The translations under genes were made by a program, and so were the position numbers. From Bifidobacterium sp. WK012_4_13 (lineage in GTDB: Bacteria; Actinomycetota; Actinomycetes; Actinomycetales; Bifidobacteriaceae), in the NCBI RefSeq assembly GCF_041080835.1, contig NZ_CP129683.1, positions 1,364,001 to 1,428,000 on the forward strand: DNA of 64,000 bases, read 5' to 3'. Below, piece by piece: positions 1 to 8,544 of the stretch. The notes below the pieces were generated by a model. It was not told the origin of the DNA and searched no databases. It worked only from the letters and a program-made list of their open reading frames with translations. Within the stretch, counting starts at the first letter, position 1. The number at the start of each line of letters is the position of its first letter.

Positions 1-2
1 TT

Positions 3-1028
3 GTCGCGCAGGTTTCTCGCAGGCAGCAGGCCTATGTACTGATAGATCCCTACGCCAATGCATTCAATCCCGCGTCAAACGCAGCAGGGCATCAGGATGA
101 CCATACGATGATGAGCCCTTGGATATGGGAACGCAAATATGAAGTGGACTCACTATGCGCGCCGATATATCTGGCATACGCCCTATGGTCCAGAACCGGG
201 GAGACCTCTCACCTGCATGATTTCGAGCAAGTGCTGCAGACCATACTGACGGTGTGGAGGATCGAGCAGCATCATGATGCACAATCCACGTATCTCTTCG
301 AACGCGATCACCCTTTCAAACCGTCGGACACGCTGGGAAGAAACGGCAAGGGCCCTGAATCGGGATTCACCGGAATGACATGGAGCGCCTTCCGACCAAG
401 CGACGACGCCACGGCATACGGATATAACATACCCGACAACGCATATGCGGTTCTTGTGCTCAGGCACGCGGCTGCAATCGTCCATGAAGTGCACCATAAC
501 GAGGCCCTGCAGCAGCAAGCCCTTGAACTCGCAGATGAGATCGAGCAGGGCATACTGACGCATGGAATCGTCAGCGTGCCAGGCATCGGTGACATCTATG
601 CCTATGAAGTCGACGGACTGGGGAACTCGATCCTGATGGATGACGCCAATCTTCCCAGTCTGCTTTCACTGCCCTTCCTGGGCTGGGACATAGACGATGA
701 CACGTACCGCAGGACTCGTGAATACATACTCTCACCATCAAACCCATTCTGGTATGAGGGCGCATGCGCGCAAGGGATCGGCAGCCCGCACACCCCTGAG
801 AACTATGTATGGCCCATAGCCCTGAGCATCCAGGGACTCACCAGCAACGATGCGGGCGAGCGCGAGCAGATACTCAAGACCCTGTCCCAGACAGACGCGG
901 GGACTGGACTCATGCACGAGTCTTTCGACGTCAACGATTCACAAAGCTACACGAGACCTTGGTTCTCGTGGGCAAACGCAATGTTTTGCGAATTCGTGCT
1001 GAATTATTCCGGATTCGATGCTGATTGA
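3..1028 (+). CDS. GH125 exo-alpha-1,6-mannosidase, 5' end missing
   Basis: Glycoside hydrolase family 125, which removes terminal alpha-1,6-mannose from oligomannosides. The reading frame is open from the first bases of the window (frame 3), so the true start lies upstream; 341 residues are visible. Family-typical stretches are present: a DDHTMMSPWIWERKYEVDSL segment near the window edge, a YNIPDNAYAVLVLR segment, and YAYEVDGLGNSILMDDAN followed by LPSLLSLPFLG. The fragment cannot show whether a signal peptide exists; family members of this type are usually cytoplasmic. It is followed at once by an ABC sugar transporter and a GH76 gene, which makes it the first visible gene of an alpha-1,6-mannoside operon. 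The assignment is by recognised family motifs; the mannoside role follows from family knowledge. Confidence 0.9.
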   Translation, partial: VAQVSRRQQAYVLIDPYANAFNPASNAAGHQDDHTMMSPWIWERKYEVDSLCAPIYLAYALWSRTGETSHLHDFEQVLQTILTVWRIEQHHDAQSTYLFERDHPFKPSDTLGRNGKGPESGFTGMTWSAFRPSDDATAYGYNIPDNAYAVLVLRHAAAIVHEVHHNEALQQQALELADEIEQGILTHGIVSVPGIGDIYAYEVDGLGNSILMDDANLPSLLSLPFLGWDIDDDTYRRTREYILSPSNPFWYEGACAQGIGSPHTPENYVWPIALSIQGLTSNDAGEREQILKTLSQTDAGTGLMHESFDVNDSQSYTRPWFSWANAMFCEFVLNYSGFDAD

Positions 1029-1060
1029 TCAGCTCGATCAGAGAGAAGGGGGAAGTTGGG

Positions 1061-2029
1061 GTGACTACTACAAACGATCTCGCGCTTGAGATGTCAGAAA
1101 TCAAGCAGACCCATGTCGATGAGGACAGGGCGCGACACCCGGTAACGGAAAATCCCAAGAATGAATCGGTTCGCAGACAGTCTCGTGCAGCCTGGATGTT
1201 TCTGGCGATACCGCTGCTGTTCTTTGCGGTCTTTGTCATCATACCGTTGCTGCTGGCGGTGGGGACGAGCTTCACCGACTATTCAATCGTCTCAGCGCCG
1301 CATTGGATCGGTCTAGCGAACTTCCGTGCAGTCTTGAGCGACTCGTTCTTCTGGGTTGCGATGCGAAATACCGTGTACTACACGGCCGTCTATGTGCCGC
1401 TCGGCCTGGTGGTCTCATTCGGCACTGCACTGCTGCTGAACAGAAGGACATGGTCGGCAAAGGTGTTCAGAACGCTGTTCTACATTCCCGTCGTCTCGTC
1501 GAGCGTGGCCACGGCGACCATCTGGGTGTGGGTGCTGAACAAGGACAAGGGCATGCTCAACATGGTGCTGGGCTGGTTCCATATCAACGGACCAAACTGG
1601 CTGAATGATTCTCAATGGGCGATGTTCGCGATAATCCTGATGAGCATCTGGGCTGGATTCGGCGTGAACATGATCATCTTCCTTGGCGGGTTGCAGAGCG
1701 TCCCGGTGGATCTCAGGGAGGCCGCGAAGCTTGATGGCGCAAACTGGTGGCAGATAGTCTGGAATGTCGTCATTCCGTCCATTCGACCGACGATGTTCCT
1801 GGTGACCATGCAATTGATCATCGGCTCGTTCCAAGTCTTCGATCAGGCGTATCTGCTCACTGGTGGCGGACCGGGGAACGCAACCATCACGATTGTCTAT
1901 TACATATATAATTCAGGATTCGGTTCGCTGAAGATGGGCTATGCATCAGCCCTGTCATTCGTCCTCTTTGCAATCATCCTTGTCTTTTCGCTCATTAACA
2001 TGCACTTCACCGATAAGGAGGAATCATGA
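1061..2029 (+). CDS. ABC sugar transporter permease, MalF type
   Basis: Integral membrane permease of a carbohydrate ABC importer (CUT1 class), about 322 residues. It has a hydrophilic N-terminus, then WMFLAIPLLFFAVFVIIPLL as the first membrane segment and about five more. The cytoplasmic EAA loop is visible as REAAKLDGANWWQIVWNVVIP. I chose GTG at 1061 because AGAAGGGGG lies 8 bases upstream; an in-frame TTG at 1025 overlapping the GH125 stop would add 12 residues and has no ribosome binding site. Its stop overlaps the next permease start (ATGA), so the two are translationally coupled. As usual for CUT1 systems, no ATPase gene is linked; a shared MsiK-like ATPase elsewhere is expected. Confidence 0.9.
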   Translation: MTTTNDLALEMSEIKQTHVDEDRARHPVTENPKNESVRRQSRAAWMFLAIPLLFFAVFVIIPLLLAVGTSFTDYSIVSAPHWIGLANFRAVLSDSFFWVAMRNTVYYTAVYVPLGLVVSFGTALLLNRRTWSAKVFRTLFYIPVVSSSVATATIWVWVLNKDKGMLNMVLGWFHINGPNWLNDSQWAMFAIILMSIWAGFGVNMIIFLGGLQSVPVDLREAAKLDGANWWQIVWNVVIPSIRPTMFLVTMQLIIGSFQVFDQAYLLTGGGPGNATITIVYYIYNSGFGSLKMGYASALSFVLFAIILVFSLINMHFTDKEES

Positions 2030-2946
2030 TCGGCAATGACCATTCGACCGCCGTTGCGATGAATCGGACCAATGGACTGACGCCGCGAAGGATGCTGACC
2101 GAGCTTTGCTGGTGGGCCGGCGTCATCATCATCAGCATATCGACCGTCTTTCCACTTCTTTGGTCGCTTGCGACATCGCTGAAACCGGCCAATGAAATTC
2201 TTCAGAACACGCTCTCGCTCATTCCCATGAGTCCGACCTTGAAGAACTATGCGGCGCTTTTCCAGACCATTCCGTTCGCACGGTATATCTTCAACACGCT
2301 TGTCGTGACAATTGGCGGAATTCTCACCAACCTCATCTTTGGCTCTGCGGCGGGGTATGCATTGGCCAAGCTCAAGTTTCGCGGCCGTCATACGGTGTTC
2401 CTGGCCTATCTTGCATCGATGATGATCCCTGGAATAGTGACGATGATCCCCACTTTCCTCGTATTGCGTCACATGCCCTTGGTAGGCGGAAATGACATCC
2501 TTGGTTCAGGCGGCACCGGTTTCATCAATTCGTATTGGGCGATCATTCTGCCGGGTGGCATCGGCGCGCTTGCTGTGTTCATGATGCGCCAGTTCTTCCT
2601 GAGTCTGCCCGATGAGCTCGGCGAAGCGGCGAGGGTGGATGGGGCGAACGAATTCCAGATCTTCTGGAAGGTCTATCTCCCCTTGGTCAAATCTGGCCTG
2701 GCAGTGCTTGGCGTCCTGACCTTCCAAGGCGGTTGGAACAACTTCATGTGGCCTCTTATCGTGCTGAACGACCCCAACAAGATGACCATTCAGGTCGGAT
2801 TGGCGTCATTCAGGGACGATACCTACGGCACGGACTATGGAGCGCTGATGGCAGGCACGGTGGTGACGATGCTTCCGGTGCTCATCGTATTTCTGCTTTG
2901 CCAGAAATGGATCATTCAAGGAATAGCGAATACAGGAGGCAAGTAA
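2026..2946 (+). CDS. ABC sugar transporter permease, MalG type
   Basis: Second CUT1 permease, 306 residues, six predicted membrane segments. The EAA loop is visible as GEAARVDGANEFQIFWKVYLP, and the C-terminus KWIIQGIANTGGK is the usual MalG-type end. The ATG overlaps the previous stop by four bases and has a GGAGG site just upstream, inside the preceding gene. With the preceding permease it would form the channel for the oligosaccharide delivered by the binding protein encoded next. The substrate is inferred as an alpha-mannoside only from the flanking GH125 and GH76 genes. Confidence 0.9.
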   Translation: MIGNDHSTAVAMNRTNGLTPRRMLTELCWWAGVIIISISTVFPLLWSLATSLKPANEILQNTLSLIPMSPTLKNYAALFQTIPFARYIFNTLVVTIGGILTNLIFGSAAGYALAKLKFRGRHTVFLAYLASMMIPGIVTMIPTFLVLRHMPLVGGNDILGSGGTGFINSYWAIILPGGIGALAVFMMRQFFLSLPDELGEAARVDGANEFQIFWKVYLPLVKSGLAVLGVLTFQGGWNNFMWPLIVLNDPNKMTIQVGLASFRDDTYGTDYGALMAGTVVTMLPVLIVFLLCQKWIIQGIANTGGK

Positions 2947-3006
2947 TTCATTCAATCTGTTTCTCAACAATCAAACAATGGAGTTTAGAAGGGGAGGAAG
3001 AAGAAG

Positions 3007-4263
3007 ATGTTTACGAAAAAAAGAATAATGCAGGCGGTGACCGTTTCCTTGGCCGCCGGGATGCTCCTTTCAGGATGCTCGGCAGGCTCGTCATCGTCAG
3101 GTGGCCGGGAGCAGCTGACGTTCTGGGGACCGTGGAGCGGCGACCAAGTCGCTCAGATCAACCAGATGACCAAGAAATACAATGCCTCGCAGACAAAGTA
3201 TACGGTCAAGTACACGGCTCAGTCGAGCGCGATGGAGCAGAAGCTTCTCACGAGCATGGCAGCCGGCGACTCCCCCGACGTGGTTCTGTGGGATAGCTTC
3301 AACACATCGACCTATGCGCCCAAAGGGGCCTTGCAGCCACTCAACGACCTTATCAAGAAAGACAAGATCGATACGAGCACATACTACCCAGCGGCATTGG
3401 ACCAGTTGAAATATGACGGAAAGACCTATGGGCTGCCTCTCGTTTCGGATGTGCGCGCATTGGTCTATAACAAGACGATGCTGAAAGATGCCGGAATCAC
3501 GACATTGCCCACGACATGGGATGAACTGCTTGCAGATGCGAAGAAGATGACGGTCTACAAGAATGGCAAGCTCGAGAAGTCCGGCTTCTCTCTGCAGGGT
3601 GTCGGCTTCTTCCAAATGTTCCTATGGCAGGCTGGCGGAGAGTCCGTCAGCAAGGACGGCAAGAAGGCGACATTCAACAGCGCGCAAGGCTTGGAGGTGC
3701 TGAACTTCTGGAAGCAGCTGCTCGACAACCACATCTATGAGAATGGCTATGACACCAATACCGACGAATTCTCGGCTGGCAACGTAGCCATGAAGATCGA
3801 TGCGCCGTGGGACATCCCAACGCTCGACAAAAGTGGTGTGGATTATGGCTTCGCCGAGCTGCCTGCAGGTCCGACGGGCATCAAGGCATCGCAGACCGGC
3901 GGATTCGGATTGGTCATTCCAAAGGGCGCCAAGCATGCCGATGGCGCATGGGACTTCATCAAGTGGTTTGCCGCCAACAAGGACAACGAACTTGCATTCT
4001 GCAAGATCGCACAGTGGCTTCCCGCCGATACCGAGGTCGCGAAGGATGCCTATTGGAAGAGCGAGAAGTGGACTCCGTTCATCAAGAGCCTCGAATACGC
4101 CCGACCGCGCCCGACCATAACCGGATGGTCAGATGCTTCCTCGAAGACTCTCGACCCGGCACTCCAGCAATTCATGGCTGGTCGTCTGACCGCGAAGCAG
4201 GCGCTCAATCAGGCCGAATCCCAGATCAATCCACTCTTGGAAAAGGCCGCCGCCAATCAGTAG
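3007..4263 (+). CDS. ABC sugar-binding lipoprotein, Sec type
   Basis: Extracellular solute-binding protein (family 1, MalE-like), 418 residues. The N-terminus is a classical lipoprotein signal: basic FTKKR, a hydrophobic core, and lipobox LSGC with the lipidated Cys at residue 24, followed by a Ser/Gly linker. The body has the features of the family, such as LTFWGPWSG at the start of the mature domain and YGLPLVSDVRALVYNK. There is a purine-rich GGGGAGGAAGAAG site before the ATG. It is the substrate-capture component of operon 1. Unlike the binding protein of operon 2 (position 20,459), it has no twin-arginine motif, so the two mannoside importers use different export routes for their binding proteins. 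Confidence 0.9.
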   Translation: MFTKKRIMQAVTVSLAAGMLLSGCSAGSSSSGGREQLTFWGPWSGDQVAQINQMTKKYNASQTKYTVKYTAQSSAMEQKLLTSMAAGDSPDVVLWDSFNTSTYAPKGALQPLNDLIKKDKIDTSTYYPAALDQLKYDGKTYGLPLVSDVRALVYNKTMLKDAGITTLPTTWDELLADAKKMTVYKNGKLEKSGFSLQGVGFFQMFLWQAGGESVSKDGKKATFNSAQGLEVLNFWKQLLDNHIYENGYDTNTDEFSAGNVAMKIDAPWDIPTLDKSGVDYGFAELPAGPTGIKASQTGGFGLVIPKGAKHADGAWDFIKWFAANKDNELAFCKIAQWLPADTEVAKDAYWKSEKWTPFIKSLEYARPRPTITGWSDASSKTLDPALQQFMAGRLTAKQALNQAESQINPLLEKAAANQ

Positions 4264-4296
4264 CAATCCATCGATAAGGGATATGGAAGAATCATC

Positions 4297-5349
4297 ATGA
4301 GCAAGACACAATGGGCACTGCGTGCCGATGTACTTCAGAACAGTCTGGACGATTACTTTTCGGCACCGCAGCCCCAATATCTGCATAATCGCTATCCTCA
4401 TACCAAGGAAGATGACGCGCTGTTCAACTATTGGTGGCTCGCTCATGTGATTGACTGCCGGCTCGATGCGTATCAACGCTCTCATGATGCGCATCGTCTC
4501 AGGCAGGCCACGCAGACACATGACAATCTCATCGCGAGGAATCATGGCTCGCTCTTCAATGACTACTTCGATGACATGCTGTGGTTCGCACTGGCCGATC
4601 TGAGACTGTATGAAGCGACTTCCCAACGAAGCTATCTGCAGGAGGTCCTTCGACTCTGGGATCACACGATCGAGAACGGATGGAACGACATTCTCGGACC
4701 ATCGCTGTCCTGGCGAAAGCAACAGCCATATTACAAGAACACTCCGGCCAATGCTCCGCTGTCCATTCTTGGAGCTCGTCTGCATAGGATCACGGGCGAA
4801 CAGCGCTATCTCGATTATTCACGGGCAGCCTTCGACTGGATAACCGACACGCTGGTTCGTTCGGATGGTTTTGTCGGAGACGGCATCAACAGACACCAGG
4901 ATCTCGTCAAAGACGATCAATGGAATTTCACGTATAACCAAGGAACATATATTGGCGCTGCCATCGAAATCGCCGACTGCACCAATGACCCAGGCCTTCC
5001 CCAGCTGGCCATTCGGACGGCAAAGGTCACGCTGCAGGAATTGGTACGCGATGGAGTCTTCGTCGTGGAAGGGGAGAACGGCGACGAAGGACTGTTCAAA
5101 GGCATCTTCTATCGCTATCTAGGCCTGCTCATCGACCATCTCAGTCCGGAATCACATGCCATGCCTGAGCTCATCTCCTTCATCGTTGGCAGCACGGACA
5201 GAATGTGGGAACATGCCAGACGCAACTCAGACGGAGCTCTGCTCCTCGGCAACGATTGGAATGCGCCGTCCCAAGGGCAGCAATACTATTCAACGGAGCT
5301 CAGCGGCATCATGGCTGCAGAGCTGCGTTCACACGTCGAGACAGACTGA
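4297..5349 (+). CDS. GH76 endo-alpha-1,6-mannanase, no signal peptide
   Basis: Glycoside hydrolase family 76, an (alpha/alpha)6-barrel that cuts alpha-1,6-mannan backbones; 350 residues. The catalytic Asp pair of the family is seen at residues 92-93 in YFDDMLWFALA. The conserved substrate-cleft stretch WNFTYNQGTYIGAAIEIAD is also present. There is no signal peptide and no anchor, so the enzyme should act in the cytoplasm on imported oligomannosides, not on polymer outside. It sits 33 bases after the binding-protein gene with a GGAAG site before the ATG and is the last gene of operon 1; hairpins follow it. Confidence 0.9.
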   Translation: MSKTQWALRADVLQNSLDDYFSAPQPQYLHNRYPHTKEDDALFNYWWLAHVIDCRLDAYQRSHDAHRLRQATQTHDNLIARNHGSLFNDYFDDMLWFALADLRLYEATSQRSYLQEVLRLWDHTIENGWNDILGPSLSWRKQQPYYKNTPANAPLSILGARLHRITGEQRYLDYSRAAFDWITDTLVRSDGFVGDGINRHQDLVKDDQWNFTYNQGTYIGAAIEIADCTNDPGLPQLAIRTAKVTLQELVRDGVFVVEGENGDEGLFKGIFYRYLGLLIDHLSPESHAMPELISFIVGSTDRMWEHARRNSDGALLLGNDWNAPSQGQQYYSTELSGIMAAELRSHVETD

Positions 5350-5366
5350 CAGAAGAGAAGCCATCC

Positions 5367-5401
5367 AGGTCAGGCAGCCGCAGCATGGGCCAGCCTGACC
5401 T
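5367..5401 (+). terminator. Hairpin after the GH76 operon
   Basis: Perfect 9-base arms AGGTCAGGC and GCCTGACCT with a 17-base loop, starting 17 bases after the GH76 stop. There is no clear T-run on either side, so it is a likely but not proven transcription stop between convergent genes. Confidence 0.5.
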
Positions 5402-5437
5402 GACCGCCAAGGCAAAAGCGCTCCTTCGACAACGCTT

Positions 5438-5467
5438 CGATGATTCAGGCCCGCGCCCGAATCATCG
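5438..5467. terminator. Hairpin at the 3' end of the first GntR/LacI regulator
   Basis: Perfect 9-base arms CGATGATTC and GAATCATCG around a 12-base GC-rich loop. It overlaps the regulator stop codon at 5462-5464 and could serve both converging transcripts. No T-run is seen. Confidence 0.45.
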
Positions 5468-6568
5468 ATGTTCCAGGGAAATCTCTCGAGTCGACTGGCC
5501 AAGCACGAGATGGGTGGGCAGCAGGATCTGCTCAGTGCTTGGCCCTTGCCGTATCTGCCGCAACGTCAGTTGAATCGCGAGCCTGCCAAGTTCCGCCTGC
5601 TGCTGCTCGACATGGGTGAAACGGAACAACTGCGAATCAAAGGCATAGCTGTTATGGTCAAAGCATATTACCGAGATATCTTCGGGAATGCGTCTGTGCA
5701 GACGCTCAAGGGCCAAGCGGGAAAGCAAGGCGATATTGTATTCCGCCACTATGCACGCCGTGATCTGGGGATGCTCGCTGAAGAAGCGGATGAGCTTCTC
5801 GACGTCTTCTTCCTCCTCGGCCTGCGACGAACCGGGAAGAGTGGATTTGAGATTGCCCAGGAAGAGCTCCTCGTCCAGCGAAATGCTTGCACTGGCGTGG
5901 GCCAGCTCCCATCCCCTTCGCCTTGAGATATTCGACGATGCATGTCCTCCCGATGAGATGAAGGCGATGTTTCTATGCCCCAGAGAGAATAAATGCGAGG
6001 TTGCATCCCTGGATGCCGTGAGATTGTCACTGGATACGGTGGCAATGGGAACATCGTGGAAGACCCTGTCAATGATTGTGACGGGGAACTTCTGAGATAT
6101 CAGATTAAGGATGCTCGCGGGGATGAATTCGGAATCGCTTGGGAGCAGAATCAAACCATCGACCTTGGCCTGGATCGCCGAATCGATCTCCTGCTCCTCG
6201 ATCGCATCGCTTCCCGATGACTTTGAAAGCAGGATATGCGCATTGTTCCGAGCCTGTTCCAAGGCCCCTTCAAGGAGAGGAGTTCCAAAGGAGTCTGCAA
6301 AACCTGTCATTATCACTGCAATGGTGGGGAGTCGCTCAGGATCGACGAACCCATTCTCTGGGTTTGAACTGATCACCGTGGTGCCGATTCGAGGCTGACG
6401 CGTTATGTATCCCTGCTTTCGCAGCAGATCCAATGCCCTTCGGATGGTGATTGCACTGACGTCGTACTGTGCACAGAGTTCCTGAACGGTTGGCAGCTTT
6501 GAGTTTTCCGGGTATTTTTTCGAAATTATCGCTTCACGCAATTGATCCGAAACATCCTTGTAGAGCAC
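5462..6568 (-). CDS. GntR/LacI hybrid transcriptional regulator (regulator 1)
   Basis: About 368 residues. The N-terminal 70 residues form a GntR-type winged helix (KLPTVQELCAQYDVSAITIR, then RALDLLRKQGYITRQPRIGT). The rest is a LacI-type periplasmic-binding-fold effector domain (PTIAVIMTGFADSFGTPLLE, then DGLILLPSDSEFIPASI). This layout is that of AraR-like sugar-responsive repressors. I start at GTG 6568, which follows GAGGAG by 5 bases; GTG 6574 overlaps that site. It is a paralogue of the regulator at 26,191 and aligns with it from this start codon onward. It lies between operon 1 and the alpha-galactosidase. Two copies of a shared AT-rich motif lie upstream of itself (6602-6621) and of the alpha-galactosidase (6840-6859), which makes self-control and control of that gene plausible. 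Confidence 0.85.
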   Translation of the reverse strand: MLYKDVSDQLREAIISKKYPENSKLPTVQELCAQYDVSAITIRRALDLLRKQGYITRQPRIGTTVISSNPENGFVDPERLPTIAVIMTGFADSFGTPLLEGALEQARNNAHILLSKSSGSDAIEEQEIDSAIQAKVDGLILLPSDSEFIPASILNLISQKFPVTIIDRVFHDVPIATVSSDNLTASRDATSHLFSLGHRNIAFISSGGHASSNISRRRGWELAHASASISLDEELFLGNLKSTLPGSSQAEEEEDVEKLIRFFSEHPQITACIVAEYNIALLSRLALERLHRRIPEDISVICFDHNSYAFDSQLFRFTHVEQQQAELGRLAIQLTLRQIRQGPSTEQILLPTHLVLGQSTREISLEHR

Positions 6569-6601
6569 GTGCACTCCTCACCCATCAATATTCTATATAA
6601 C

Positions 6602-6621
6602 TAATATGAATATTCCTATTA
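6602..6621. promoter_or_regulatory. AT-rich palindrome, candidate operator of regulator 1
   Basis: TAATATGAATATTCCTATTA is a 20-base palindrome with 9 of 10 half-site bases matching. It lies 33 bases upstream of the regulator start. A 16-of-20 match lies at 6840-6859 in front of the alpha-galactosidase gene. A GntR/LacI-type dimer site is the simplest reading. Confidence 0.5.
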
Positions 6622-6826
6622 TACGATATGGAATCCACACTGCACCGGCAGCCAGACAACTGAACCGATCATTCCCGCATCTCTGTTGGCTGCTTCGCTC
6701 CTGCCACCCGACATGTGGATGTGATTGGCACGGTTCGAAGCTCTTCATCATCATTATGCCCTCAACCGAGGCATGCAACCGGGATCGCCTTCAGCAGCCA
6801 TTCCTGATTAGAACAATGATTACAAG

Positions 6827-6864
6827 AGATATATTAGTATCATATGTATATTCTTAATATATCT
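6827..6864. promoter_or_regulatory. Inverted repeat and second operator copy before alpha-galactosidase
   Basis: Perfect 10-base arms AGATATATTA (6827-6836) and TAATATATCT (6855-6864) flank an 18-base spacer. Inside, 6840-6859 matches the palindrome at 6602-6621 in 16 of 20 positions. The element sits about 70 bases before the alpha-galactosidase start, where a promoter would be expected. Confidence 0.5.
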
Positions 6865-6932
6865 ATTTTACCAAGCTTCGAGCAGCAGCTTTCGCACATG
6901 ACTCTCTTCCAATCAACAGACAGGGGAAGCAT

Positions 6933-8498
6933 ATGAACGACATCGACTATATGCGAGTCCAGACTCCATCCGGATGGCATGACCTGCAGCAGGACTCCCT
7001 CGATGCATGGACCTTCGCAGACATCGACGTCTCGACCGCGCAGGGCCATATCACATTGCGTGCACACGAAACCGGCGTTCTCCGCATCCAGATCGGATGG
7101 CACATGTCGTTCCCCGAAGGAACGAGATTCGTTGGCGACAGCTTCGAACGCGACTATGGTGACATCGAATTCACTGGGTTCAATCCCGACAGAATCTATC
7201 ATTGGTATTGGTGCGCAAGACTCGATGGCGGTCCTGTAAGTTGCTGGGGTGTCGCAATCAGACCACATGCTTGGTGTGCCTGGACGGTTGCCCCTTCCGT
7301 GGTCGACCTGTGGATTGACGTCCGCAACGGCGACGATCCGCTGGTGCTGCACGGCCGCGCACTCGATGCCTGCACCCTGGTCATTCACGATTATGACTGC
7401 GATGAATTCGAGGCCCTCCGTCGACATTGCGCGGCGATGTCACAGGGAAGCCGTCCGGTCCCGAAAAGAAAGGTGGCTGGCTTCAACGACTGGTATTTCG
7501 CCTATGGCCGGAACTGCGCGGATCTGGAATATCGTGCAGCCGATTTCCTCGCCTCGATATGGCCCACCGAAGGCAAGACCCGTCCATGGGTCGTCATCGA
7601 TGATGGGTGGCAGACGTGCCATGACGAATCATATAACGGCGGCCCTTGGGACAAGGCCAATGCAAGCTTTGGCGACATGGGCGAGGTCGCATCGAGGCTG
7701 AGACAGGCTGGAGTGGAAGCTGGCATCTGGTTCCGCCCGCTCCTTACGCGAGACGAGGTCGATCCTGAATGGATTCTGCGCGGCAATCCCGATGGAACCA
7801 AGGTTCTTGACATCAGTCACCCGGCAGTTCTCAGGCACGTCAGCGAAGACATCAGAAGGTTCACCGAGTGGGGATTCGCATTGATCAAGCACGACTTCAC
7901 CACCTACGACATACTTGGCTGCTGGGGAAGCGACATGGATCTGAACTACCAGGCCGCCCCTCTGCACTTCTGGAACAGGAGCAAGACGACCGCAGAGATA
8001 TTCAACGATTTCTATGCAGCCATCCGCAAGGCTGCAGGTGACGCATTGCTTATGGGGTGCAATACCGTAAGCCATCTGTCAGCCGGCGTATTTGATCTGA
8101 TGAGAGTCGGGGACGACACCAGCGGCCACGATTTCAATCGCACGAGGCGGACTGGCGTCAACTCTCTTGCGTTCAGAATGCCGCAGAACGACCTTTTCTA
8201 CCAATGCGATGCAGATTGCGTTGGAATAACCGACGCCATTCCATGGGAGCTGAACCGTCGCTGGCTGAAGCTTCTTGCCGCCAGCGGCACTCCTCTGTTC
8301 ATATCCTGCAATCCCGATGAATTGGATGCCGGGCAGCGCAACGATATCAAGAGGGCATTCGAACTGGCCTTGAGGGAAGACTCGAAGGCAATGCCGACGG
8401 ACTGGGCACATTCACCGTATCCGGAGCACTGGAGCACCAGTCATGGCCCGATGGACCTTGAGTGGTACCCGACACCAAGATTCTTTCCCGCCGAATAG
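6933..8498 (+). CDS. GH36-type alpha-galactosidase
   Basis: Clan GH-D hydrolase of 521 residues, most like alpha-galactosidases that remove terminal alpha-galactose (melibiose, raffinose family). A beta-sandwich N-terminal part of about 170 residues precedes a TIM barrel starting at GFNDWYFAYGRN. The predicted nucleophile is Asp321 in LIKHDFTTYD, and the acid/base Asp lies in RVGDDTSGHD (394-395). WVVIDDGWQ is the usual barrel strand. No signal peptide, so cytoplasmic. CAGGGGAAGC precedes the ATG. It is a single gene that converges with the AraC regulator, and candidate operators of regulator 1 lie upstream. An alpha-N-acetylgalactosaminidase activity cannot be excluded from sequence alone. 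Confidence 0.75.
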   Translation: MNDIDYMRVQTPSGWHDLQQDSLDAWTFADIDVSTAQGHITLRAHETGVLRIQIGWHMSFPEGTRFVGDSFERDYGDIEFTGFNPDRIYHWYWCARLDGGPVSCWGVAIRPHAWCAWTVAPSVVDLWIDVRNGDDPLVLHGRALDACTLVIHDYDCDEFEALRRHCAAMSQGSRPVPKRKVAGFNDWYFAYGRNCADLEYRAADFLASIWPTEGKTRPWVVIDDGWQTCHDESYNGGPWDKANASFGDMGEVASRLRQAGVEAGIWFRPLLTRDEVDPEWILRGNPDGTKVLDISHPAVLRHVSEDIRRFTEWGFALIKHDFTTYDILGCWGSDMDLNYQAAPLHFWNRSKTTAEIFNDFYAAIRKAAGDALLMGCNTVSHLSAGVFDLMRVGDDTSGHDFNRTRRTGVNSLAFRMPQNDLFYQCDADCVGITDAIPWELNRRWLKLLAASGTPLFISCNPDELDAGQRNDIKRAFELALREDSKAMPTDWAHSPYPEHWSTSHGPMDLEWYPTPRFFPAE

Positions 8499-8544
8499 CA
8501 CCGTCCTGAATCGGATACGGGAAGATTCGAATCGCCCCTGGCCC

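Larger units (their letters stand above)
6569..6932. other. Divergent intergenic region with operators, no gene
   Basis: This 360-base stretch separates regulator 1 (minus) from the alpha-galactosidase (plus). I see no coding sequence in its middle part (about 6625-6820). Both ends are strongly AT-rich and carry the two candidate operators described separately. Confidence 0.6.

Noticed and set aside
1025..1060. TTG start for the first permease overlapping the GH125 stop
   Set aside because: GTG 1061 has a well-placed AGAAGGGGG; the TTG has no ribosome site.
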